DNA of 64,000 nt from Allodiplogaster sudhausi (lineage: Eukaryota > Nematoda > Chromadorea > Rhabditida > Diplogasteridae). Positions 23,902 through 33,900 of the stretch are shown piece by piece (the first letter of the stretch is position 1; every line of letters begins with the position of its first letter). Both the position numbers and the translations under genes were made by a program. Under the pieces are notes generated by a model. That model saw only the letters and a list, made by a program, of their open reading frames with translations. It did no database searches and was not told the origin of the DNA. The DNA lies in contig CALZFC010000018.1 of the NCBI GenBank assembly GCA_945643635.1, positions 4,342,501-4,406,500 on the forward strand, read 5' to 3'.

Positions 23902-25137
23902 TCATTCCTTGACCTCGCAACAGAAAGCGATATTCATACTCGATGGCCATAAAAACGTCGGCCAATTGCCCGGTCGGCGACACCCAAAGAACTCGCAAGC
24001 ACCGCGTGTTTCACGACTGCGCCTAACGCGGCCGCCAAATATGGCAAGAGGCTCAAAGTCCCTAAGGGAAATGAGGCCAGTTCTCCAATACCGAAGATGC
24101 CTCGGAACGTCGACTCGGCGTCTTTGCCAAGTGCCGTCGTCGTCAAGGTAGACCAAGTCGTGTCCGTCCATGAAGGACTTCATGCGACGCGTCTCGGCCA
24201 CGATGCGTCGCATGTCCTCGAGTGGCGTAGTTTCGCTGCAGAAGACGCAGTCCACCTCCTCCACCCAGCCTCTTCCTTCACGACGAATCCGGAACCTCTT
24301 GATGACGTGGTAGTTACTCGCCTCGAGATAGTAGCCAGACACCAGAAAGACGTAGTACTCTTCATCAGAAGAAGATTGGTCTTCCTTGAGGAACACCATT
24401 GCATAGTGCGTACATGGGCCGCCCATGCTGAGCCGGTCACTGCACGGGAAGCATTCAACGTCACCGTCAAAGAGTGGGGATGATGAGACAGCTTGATGAA
24501 TCCTGATTGTGGACTTGTCAACAAAGTCTTCGACGGCGAAGAGACGCGTCGCGGTCGCGAACGCGGCCGCCGGTTTGTTGGGCGCGAATGCTGAGAGCCC
24601 ACAAGTCGCATGCCTTGTCGGCGATGAAGTCAGGTCGGCAAGCGGAGTTATGAAGTACTCGTAGGTCTAGAAAAAAATATAAAGTCAACTGTGATCGCAC
24701 TGGCGGCGGTCTCCCTCTATCGTCTGTATGTACACCTGTCTAATCTTACTGCTTCTCACTCTTTCACTGAACTCACCGAACATTGCTCTGCCTGTTACTT
24801 GCTAACAAAAAAAACCCTTGTCACAACTTAACCGCCATTGATTACTTGTACGACAGAGAGATCATTAATTGCGGAAGAAGAAAAAACCGCGAAGAAAAAA
24901 GATCTGACCAAGGTGTATATCGCAAATGGAACGAGTGGCAGCGGTGGCGGGCAGTCGGCGTCGTAGCGAAGTGCCGCAGACGGAAAGATGCCACTTCTCT
25001 CCGCGTTGTATTCGTCGACGGCGGTTGCTGACGCCGAGATGCCACAGGATCGCGTGCTCCGAGACGGCGAGCACCGACTCCTCGCCGTGACTTGTAGATG
25101 TCGAGGCAATCGGCTGCAGATAGCGCAGCAGAGTCAT
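23902..25137 (-). CDS. Unrecognised two-exon protein
   Basis: Two exons, 24909-25137 and 23902-24666, give about 330 aa. I do not recognise the family. Exon 1 starts MTLLRYLQPIASTS, 3 bases after an aacgtagtccgagaccaa leader that follows a tttcag acceptor. Exon 2 is a fully open 255 codons with balanced composition. It has acidic patches (KEDQSSSDEEYYVF, DGHDLVYLDDDGTWQ), several cysteines, and ends AFCCEVKE. Codon use is GC-rich at third positions, unlike surrounding noncoding DNA, which supports coding. The junction is phase 0 on both sides (ACCTTG|gtcaga, ctag|ACC). Exon 1 needs one base removed near 25030 to join its two well-formed halves (ILWHLGV and TAVDEYNAERSG). No signal peptide or membrane span is evident. 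Confidence 0.6.
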
Positions 25138-26302
25138 TTTGGTCTCGGACTACGTTCTGAAATCGTTCGTTAAAATATGCTCAAATGAGAGGTTGACCGA
25201 CTTTGCCCACTTTGAGACATACGCCAGTTTATATTGCAAGTGGAAGAACCAAAACATCTACTTGTCAGCTCCTTTAGCAGTTTCTCAGATCTCTTCTCCT
25301 AATTAGCACCCACTCAAATTACTTGTCACCACGCACTTCATCAGTCATGCCACTCTGACGGTCCGAGTGAAGTGGTGAGCAATCACAAAGTGTCTTATAT
25401 CTACTAGCTCAACAGTTTTGAATGTCAAGCCAGAACTTCTAACTCCCTCGAAAATTAGAGGTTTCGATTTTTATAGCCACAAGAAAAAAAAACAGGAATC
25501 GCTTCCGAATCAGCTCAGAAGTTCCCTTTTTAATCAATCAATTGGTTCATGTCAGAAAATTAATATGTTAATACGTGATTTCAAGGTAGCACAACGGGAC
25601 AGTGCCAAGGTGAAGGCTACAGACGCGAGAAGTGAACGACGTCCGCCGCGTCTGAATCGAAAGAGGACACACCGAGTCCATGCTTGGGGGGAAGGGACAT
25701 AAGGCGAGAATGACGGCATTGACCCAAATGCCCCCCCCCCTACTCACCCGACACAACTGTATGCATTGCGAAAGCGGAGAGAGAAGAGCGGCCGACCACC
25801 TCCGACGGAGGAAGTGGAGAAGAATGAAAGCGAAGCAGATTGACAGTGACAAGAAGACGAGGACAATAAGAACATTTCAACTGTAATGAACAGCTGCTGA
25901 TAACACGAACTTAATTAATTGCACGTAACAATAAGATTACCGCTTTCGTTTTCCTTTTAGTTTTTTTCTCTTCCAAACTAAGACATATTTTTTCGTGCTA
26001 TGCCCAAGGATCAGAGGCGTTCCACGTGAAAGAGGGACATGCACTCATACAACGAGATCAGTTTACTCTTCCCGATAAGTGGAGTGAGGTGGACTCCATG
26101 GCTTTAGCAATCTTCTCGAAGAAAACACAAGAAATATGTTCTTATCAAAGATTTATATTCATACACACTCCTACATCTACATATATTTTTTTAATATGCA
26201 GCAGCACCTAAATATTTTGTCCATAATTACAGTACGAGACAAAGAACAAGAACATCAGCAACAAGATATGTGGCTCAAGTCAACGAGAGCGCAAAAAGCT
26301 TG
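25138..26302. other. Intergenic, no supported gene
   Basis: Contains a C10 run near 25731 and a stretch at 25600-25740 that resembles 22560-22720 (shared cgtctgaatcgaaag followed by GGA), a diverged dispersed repeat. No exon chain seen. Confidence 0.5.
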
Positions 26303-26375
26303 CGACCCTGGCAGGACTCGAACCTGCAATCTTCGGCTCCGGAAACCGACGCCTTATCCATCGGGCCACAGGGCC
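26303..26375 (-). tRNA. tRNA-Arg (anticodon CCG)
   Basis: 73 nt, same fold as the copy at 22927 with anticodon CCG. The D stem is GCCC/AGGC with one weak pair. A T5 run follows on the minus strand. The head of a repeated unit of about 400 bp. Confidence 0.88.
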
Positions 26376-26509
26376 ACGGATTACGCGAATTATAGTGAAT
26401 TTTATTTAATCACGCTTTCTGCTGGTGTCTTTCTTACAGTTTTCCGAATTTGTACACACTAGTTATTTCGTATTTGTCTGAAAATGAGAGCTTGTAAGGA
26501 CAGCAAGAG

Positions 26510-26615
26510 AGAGCAAGAGAGAGAGAGGGAGAAAGAGAGAGAGGGGTAGCTGACAGAGGTAGAGAGTGAGACAGACAGAGACAAAGAGAAAGACAGAGAG
26601 AGAGGGATAGAGAGA
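26510..26615. repeat. GA-rich tract of tRNA unit
   Basis: GA repeat with GACAGACAGAGAC interruptions, matched by 26905-27040 in the next unit. Confidence 0.75.
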
Positions 26616-26702
26616 GAGTTAATGCAACTTTTGGAACAAAGAAAAGAGCTAGAAATTGCATGATGAAACGGCTCAAGTCATTGGTAAGTGCCAAAAAGAG
26701 TT

Positions 26703-26775
26703 CGACCCTGGCAGGACTCGAACCTGCAATCTTCGGCTCCGGAAACCGACGCCTTATCCATGAGGCCACAAGGCC
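26703..26775 (-). tRNA. tRNA-Arg (anticodon CCG), slightly diverged
   Basis: 73 nt with anticodon CCG. The acceptor stem is GGCCTTG, so one more wobble pair than the 22927 copy. D stem GCCT/AGGC is intact, with tcatgg in the D loop. T5 follows. Probably still foldable. Confidence 0.82.
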
Positions 26776-26904
26776 ACGATTTATGAGAATTATAGCGAAT
26801 TTTATTTAATCACTCTTTCTGCTGGTGTCTTTCTTACAGTTTTCCGAATTTATGCACCACTAGGTATTCCGTATTTGTCTGAAAATGAGAGCCTGTAAGG
26901 ACAG

Positions 26905-26993
26905 CAAGAGAGAGTAAGAGATAAAGAGGGAGAAAAAGAGAGAAGTAGCTGACAGAGGTAGAAAGCGAGACAGACAGAGACAAAGAGAAAGAC

Positions 26994-27039
<46 letters not shown>

Positions 27040-27045
27040 GAGAGA
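26905..27045. repeat. GA-rich tract of tRNA unit
   Basis: Counterpart of the 26510-26615 tract, expanded to a pure (GA)n run near 27000-27035. Confidence 0.75.
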
Positions 27046-27130
27046 GTTGATACAAATTCTAGAACAAAGAAAAACAGCTAGAAATGGGAGGATGAAACGG
27101 CTCAAATCATTGGTAAGTGCAAAAGGATTT

Positions 27131-27203
27131 CGACCCTGGCAGGACTCGAACCTGCAATCTTCGGCTCCGGAAACCGACTCCTTATCCATTGGGCCACAGG
27201 GCC
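27131..27203 (-). tRNA. tRNA-Arg (anticodon CCG), weakened D stem
   Basis: 73 nt with anticodon CCG and intact acceptor, anticodon and T stems. The 3' side of the D stem reads AGGA instead of AGGC, so a G-A mismatch is present, and the downstream T run is only four long. May be inactive. Confidence 0.75.
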
Positions 27204-27707
27204 ATATAAAAGAAAAAATAATAGCGAATTTAGAATTTGATTTAATTAAGCCATCTATGCCGGGTTCTCTCTTTCAGTTTTCCATATTTGCTTGAAAATG
27301 AGAGTCAGAATCGACATGATGAAAGAAGGAGAAAGATATTGAGGAAGAGAGTGAGAGGAGGAGGAGAGAGGAGGGAGAGAGAGTGGGAAGTGATTGAGAA
27401 GAAGAGAGATAGATAGAGAGATAGAGAGAGAGAGAGTCGACTCCTTGATCCTTGCTGGAGACTGACTGTCGAATCCTCAAAAACAAGAACAACGATGCGT
27501 GAGCCTTCCGCAGAGCACGAAGAGAAGCAGCCACTCGAGGCCATGCAGCACTCGCAACTAACTACCGCTCGCACAATTCAAACATAGTGACAATAGGCTA
27601 CTTGCCATTCGCATGATCCAACAATATCTCATAGAAAATTTGCACCGTGGAAAGGGTTAAATGTGTTGTACCTTCTTCAGAGTGGGCGAGAGGGAGAGAG
27701 AGAGGGA

Positions 27708-27740
<33 letters not shown>

Positions 27741-27808
27741 TGTGCGGAGAGACGGATAGAGAGATAGAGAGACAGAGAGAGAGAGTGCGGAGAGATTGAT
27801 AGAGAGAT

Positions 27809-27849
<41 letters not shown>

Positions 27850-28262
27850 AAGAGAGAGATAGAGGAAGAGAGAGAAGACAAGCTACTGAGATTGAGAGAG
27901 CGAGTTGAATAGTGTTTCTGTGCGCCAAAGAGAAGGAGGAAATCTAGTGCATTCTAGTTTCTTCTGCGTCAGGATTTCAAATGACATTTTTTCTCGTCCA
28001 CTTTCCGTTCTCGATGTGTATGCTCGGTACAAAGAAGTGACGACTGGCTAACTCTACGGAAGACGGAGACAGATTTACATATGTACGTATATACGAAAGA
28101 TATACTCTTCATATATTAATAATTGGAGAGTCTAACTGCTAAAGTGCTCTCGAATTATTGCAGCAAAAATAAGAGTACAGGATTAAATTAGTTGATTTAT
28201 ACATTCAAACAAGTTGTCAACATGATAAATCATCTGCTTTTCCATTGACTCAACTTCCTTTC
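27204..28262. other. Intergenic, GA tracts
   Basis: GA tracts at 27330-27440 and 27685-27895; the second contains a partial duplication around GTGCGGAGAGA. No gene supported. Confidence 0.55.
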
Positions 28263-29837
28263 AATCACTTCTCCCAGTCTTCTTCACTCCAAGTGGTCGG
28301 GTCTCCCGGCAGGTCTCCCAGTAGCAGGTGCGAATCTGTTTAAATCACCTTTTTTATTCTTCCATCACATCCAGCCTTTAAAAAGAAAAGAATTTTTATT
28401 TTTTTTAAGGAGTAAACCTGAAGACAAGAATTGAAATTATTTTTATTTATTTAAAAGCTTTTATTATATTAGGAAATGAAAAAAAAAGCATTTGCAGAGA
28501 TGTCCGAGAAAAGCAAAGAAGTTGTTGTTAACCCAGCATTTGTCAACGCTGAATCTTCTCCCAGTCTTCTTGACTCCAAGTGGTCGGGTCTCCCGGCAGG
28601 TCTCCCAGTGACAGGTGTCAATCTATTTTATTCACCTTTTTATTCTTTCATCACATGAAGTCTTTAATAAGAAAAGGATCTTTAATTTTTTTAGAAGGAC
28701 CTACCCGATGACAAGAATAGAAATTATTATTTTTTTCATTTAAAAGCTTTTATAATATTAGGAAATGAAAAAAAAACATTTGCAGGGATGCCCGAGGAAA
28801 GCGACGAAGAAGGCGGTCTCCCAGTCTACGCTAGTGTTGTCAGCACTGAATATTATTTATAAAAAAAGATCAACAAGACAAATTGCATACTGAAATACAT
28901 ACATATATACTGCTAAAGCACATCTTTACATTACTACTTACAGCTAGGTAAGTAAGGAAGTATGTATTAATGTATATATGAATACATACTTAACGTTCTT
29001 CCTCTTTAAGCTGATCGCGTTCGCCGTCATCGCGCTTCTCGTTGGCGTCGTCGTCGGCGCCTGCTTCCTGTTTCTCCGCTATCGGCGAAACCAGCTCAAG
29101 AAGGTCGAGCGAACTACTCGCGCAAAAAAATGTTTCCGCAGAAAAAAGGCCAAATTCCAATAAAATTTACCCGAAAGATATTACTATTTTACGGCCCTCG
29201 CAATTTGTATTTTACGGCCTTCGCAATTTGTATTTTACGGCATGAAAATTTTCTTTTTTACGGCCCTCATTCCGATGTAACGGTCCACCTACTTGCCACA
29301 GGAGCGAGAGGCCGAGTGCGCGTGGACATCGGAGCGGTCGCGCGTGCAGCAGCTGCGACGCGCGACCGCCGAGGAGCGCCGGAATCGGATGACTTCCGAG
29401 CAGGCGGCGGCGATGGACGAGAGCGATGGGAAGATGTGGCAGGAGGTGAGGGAGATGGGTAGGAGACTGAGCAGGGGAGAGAGAGAGAGAGAGAGTGAGA
29501 GTGGGAGGGATGTGAGAGAGAGAGAGAGAGAGTGAGAGTAAGAGAGAGAATGAAAGATGGAAGTGAGAGAGAAACAGAGATCAGACCCGCTGATTAGAGC
29601 AAAATTCTAGACTCTTCAAAGCGTATTTGAAAAGAGATCGAAACTAATTTTTTTGTCACTATGGGAAAAATTTTCAAAACTCGCGGCATTCTTGTACGAA
29701 ACAGAAATATTATTGAAAGATAAGAATTTCATTTAATCTTCCAACAGTACTCTTCATTCCAGATCGGCTCGAAGACGAACGTCGAGCAAGGCGGAGTCAA
29801 GACGTTCACGGTGGACGAGCTGATCAACCCGCAGTAG
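28263..29837 (+). CDS. Small single-pass membrane protein
   Basis: Unrecognised predicted plasma- or endomembrane protein. Secure exons are 29011-29103, 29302-29445 and 29763-29837, all phase 0. Exon 29011-29103 encodes one membrane helix (LIAFAVIALLVGVVVGAC) followed by a basic RYRRNQLKK stop-transfer. Exon 29302-29445 is a charged helix (SERSRVQQLRRATAEERR), and the last exon ends FTVDELINPQ with a stop at 29835-29837. Upstream, exon 28498-28599 or 28498-28614 (MSEKSKEVVVNPAF) and an exon from 28784 (MPEESDEEGG) join in phase 1. The first and second share a 293-bp tandem duplication (see findings), giving two copies of a SPSLLxSKWSGLPAGLPV motif. The true start and the join to the membrane exon are uncertain. 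AATAAA lies at about 29926. Confidence 0.65.
28266..28850. repeat. Tandem duplication of a 293-bp exon-plus-intron unit
   Basis: 28266-28558 and 28559-28850 align end to end. Shared landmarks are cttctcccagtcttctt, gtggtcgggtctcccggcag, a CACCTTTTTTATTCTT block, aaagcttttat and a final ttgcag acceptor before an ATG-containing exon. Confidence 0.85.
29180..29270. repeat. 24-bp tandem repeat in intron
   Basis: About three imperfect copies of ttttacggcc plus ctcgcaatttgta, in the intron between the membrane exon and the next exon. Confidence 0.6.
29470..29560. repeat. (GA)n tract in intron
   Basis: GA run directly after the gtgagg donor at 29446. Confidence 0.75.
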
Positions 29838-30483
29838 GTTGACGGGCCGGACGGGTGGGTGGAGCCTAACCAAAGCCACGCCCATTACATGAGCACTTGT
29901 CCATCTCGCAGCGCCCTCGGGAGCAAATAAAGACGTCTGACCGAAATGCTTTTATAAAAATTCCTCGGCTTTCGTGATTGAATGTGACAGTTGAATGCTT
30001 GGACCAAATTTTTTTTGTGCTCTTCAAGGGAGAGATCTAAGTAAGCAGGCATTGGAGAAGTTGTTGTTTTTTTATTCTTTCAGAAGTTCAGCGGCATCTA
30101 CACTCATATCACAATGATGCAAAGCTATCATTCTTATTCAAATCCTATCGTAAGATAAATTTTGCGATTTCATAAAATTGTACAAACGTGTAAAAAGCTC
30201 TCCAAGAACCACACGCTATGTTTTATTATCTTTATTTTGAATTTGTGACAAACTAATTACATATCGATAAATATGTACATAGATAAGAATGGGCAAGTCT
30301 CCTTGCATAGTATATGCATCATGTGACGAGGGAAAATAAGTTTAAACATTTAGATATTACAACTTGGATACATCTCGCAAACTGGCTACTTGGAGCAGAG
30401 TGACATGTAGTCAATACGACAAGATTATCGATACCGTAACCCAGAAAATCGTGGCAAGATCCACTCTAGAAATACCTTCCGCT
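29838..30483. other. Intergenic, convergent 3' ends
   Basis: AT-rich; separates the plus-strand membrane protein gene from the 3' end of the first glucose transporter. A polyadenylation signal lies near 29926 on plus. Nothing else seen. Confidence 0.6.
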
Positions 30484-30947
30484 CTAATTGCCACGCTTGC
30501 CGAAGCCCGCAGTAATCTCCTCGATCGATTTTCCTTTCGTCTCAGGCACAAACTTCCATCTGAATGAAAAGTACACAGTAACTAAAGGAATTGCAAAGAT
30601 ACATATAATAAAATTTACTGCCAGAATAATGTTACTTGACGAAACAAATTAATTACATCGTTTTTCAATGTTAATATGTTATAATTATTCAATCTTACTA
30701 AAATAAGAAAAAAAAAACAAACGTGTAGAGAATGAAGAAAGCGAGGAAAGCGGAGAATATCAAGAAGCTGTACTGCCCGAGAATGTTGTTAATCGGCAGG
30801 AAGGTGAGGCCGACGGAGAGAGTCGCCATCCAGTTCACCATCGCCTGCAATTCGATAGCCTTATCTTTCTCTTTACTTCGCTCTCTCGCTCTCTCTCTCT
30901 CTCTATGCTTTCTTAAGTCTCTGGCACTCCTTCGCTCCCTCCCTCCC

Positions 30948-30994
<47 letters not shown>

Positions 30995-33900
30995 ATGTCT
31001 CTTTCCCTCTGCTTCATCTCACATAAATAAGTAAATAAATATATATGATCAATCTTGTCAAAAGATATTGTCTACTAGCCGCAATCGAATTCGCATTTCC
31101 GCGAGAACCAGAAGAAAAGATCTCAGAGACGAAGAACCAGGGAATCGCACCTAAATTGCCATTATTATCAATTATCATTTTAAAAGTATTATCTTCATTT
31201 TTTGTTTACGATTTAAAATACAAAATACCGTAGTTAAAGAAAATATTAATACAAACCGGGTCCCGTGGCGAAAGAGACGACAAATAAGAGAACGAAGATG
31301 ATAGCGAGGTAGGATGACCACTGATTCGAGTTTGGCTGCGTCTCGTCCGGATTCTTGCCAGCCTAAATAGCAGCTGTGATATATGTATGTATGTAGTGCC
31401 ACGAGAATAGTCAGACCTGTTCTATAGGCACATACATATTCATATGAATGTACATACGTATGTACATATTTTCTACATCATTTGCCCAGTCAAATCGCAT
31501 TTCTCTTCTCGTGGAATACGCACGGAAGTGTAAAACAAAACGAAGCTAATCTGCGGATGAAACACTGTTTCTCTATCTGATCCAGATCCTTAGTCCCGGG
31601 CCCCTGTGCCACTTAGACCCTTCTGACCCCTAGCAAGTTAGACCCCTTCTAGCACCTCTTGACAGTTAGAACCCTTCTAGCACCTCTTGCCAGTTAGACC
31701 CCTTCTAGCACCTCTTGCCAGTTAGACCCCTTCTAGCACCTCTTGCCAGTTAGACCCCTCTCCTCTCCAACCTCAAAGAGTGAGAGCGATACGACGATGC
31801 AGACAGAGCAGAAGAGCATGCCAGTCAGCCCGATCAGATGCAGAGAACGACGGCCAAACTTGGGGTGGTCGACCTGGTAAAACATTTTTTAACGATCAAT
31901 ATACTAGACGTAAAAGATTTCGTTACCATTACAAATGCGTTTAAAAAATACACTCAATCTTAAAATTTTTTTAAAAATTGAATCGTGACGTTTCACAAAA
32001 CAATAAAACGTCGCGAAACTTGGGGAAGAAAATTGTTTATGAAAGTACGTTTTAAAAATCAATAAATGAAAAGCCGAAAAAAACTTACCAGCCAGACTGA
32101 GACGACTGTCATGACGACGTTGACGAATCCCATGCCAATTGTCGCGTAGAAGGGCGCGAGTCCCGTGAGGCCAGCGCCCTTGAAGATGACCGTCGAGTAG
32201 AACATTGCAACGTTGATGCCTAAGACACTTAAATATCGATTGAATTTTACATGATTACCGTAATCAAACAAACGCCTCGGGACACCTCGGGACCCTGACC
32301 AGAGAGTTGTTGACTGAGCATCATCATAACAGCGATGGAGAGAGGCCAGCGGAGGGCGCCCTTGAACATGTCGGCCATGCTCACCTGATACACGAGGATA
32401 TCATCGGATTGTATCTTTATTAATTTACTATTTTACTTATTGTGATTTCTTTATTGAAATATTAATTAACATTTACATGATCTTTTCTCGTTGCTAATTT
32501 TCATGATGATATTTAATGTTAGTAAAAATACAATTTCCTCCAACCTTGGGCACAGAGCGCACGGCGCGCGCCTCTTCTTTGATTCCTTCCAATTCGATGA
32601 AGACCAAAAAAAGAAAAAAAAAAAACAGAAAAATGCATTCATGTTCGATGGAAATAAACCATAGCAACAATTATTTTAATTCTAATTTTGAATACAAAAA
32701 GATCAATCAATGATTGAAAAAAAAATAATTAGACAATTTTTTTCTTCACACAACGGCATAAATACATATTTAAATAAAATTATTACATCATCCTTGGCCC
32801 GGAGTTTCTTCAAGTCCGCCTCAGCCCTTTCAGTCTGGTTCCGTACGACGAGGGAGAACTTGGGCGATTCGGGGCAGAAGGGAAGAGTGGCCAGCTGCAG
32901 CAGCGACGGCACCACGGTGAAGGCTGGGAAATCATAGAAAACTTGGCCATTAAAGGAGGGCGACCATCGAAAATATTTTGTGGGATTTAAAATTGGCAGG
33001 CGTCAATGAGGATGCCTACTGCTAAAGAGAACACTGTAATTCAAACATGCATTAATTATTTTCGGGCATTCTCCTCCTTTAATGATATTCCTTCAAGTTG
33101 ATATTAGACTTTTTTCATACTCTGTAATGTCATACATGCTGATGTTTGACTCTCAAAAATCCAAGATCGCTACAAACTTCACACACTGGCAAGAAATGTA
33201 TGTTTCGCACAATAAATATTAAGTTTAAATTCAAACACTTCTCGGTCTCACCAAGAATAAGCGGCCAGCGGCTTTCGCTCCCCAGAAGATACGGTAGCCC
33301 GAGGACTTGCGACACGAGAATGGCGATGGTTAGGAGGAGTTGGTTGAGGGAGCCGATTGTTCCGCGAAGGTTGACTGGAGACACTTCCGTCAAGTACATG
33401 GGCACTAGGCCGGAGGAGAGTCCTGGCATTGAAATATGTATTTGATATTTGTAGAAGTAAAATGTAAAAAAAAACTGTCTTTCAGTGGATTATTTAGCTT
33501 TATCCTTCTTTAAGTCATTCGTTATTAATTCTACAATTTCGCCCGCCATTCATCTTTAAAATCTTCATAATTAACATGATTTTGTATGTTTTTAAAGGTG
33601 GTACATAAACGGCGTTTTTAGAAATGGTCATATTTCGTCTACAAAGAAATACTTATTTATATTTAAAAAAGGGGGAAAACAAATCAAAACGGACCACAAT
33701 TAAACCCGATGACCAATCTGCCAGCAATAATCATCGGGTAGACATTGACACTCTTGGCCAGCCTCATCAGAGCGGCCGCAAGGAAGGCGAAGACGTTGTT
33801 GAGTAGCAAAGCGCCCTTGAATAATGTCTAATATTTCCTTTAATTTTTTATCATATAAATAGCGTTTACAATATGCACATACATATGTATAAGCATAGTT

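Noticed and set aside
26136..26462. Protein frames running through tRNA-Arg copies (for example ...RTRTCNLRLRKP...)
   Set aside because: These are translations of tRNA sequence, a common artefact.
32059..32271. Separate small genes for individual transporter exons
   Set aside because: Each is an exon of the 15-exon transporter with matching phase on both sides.
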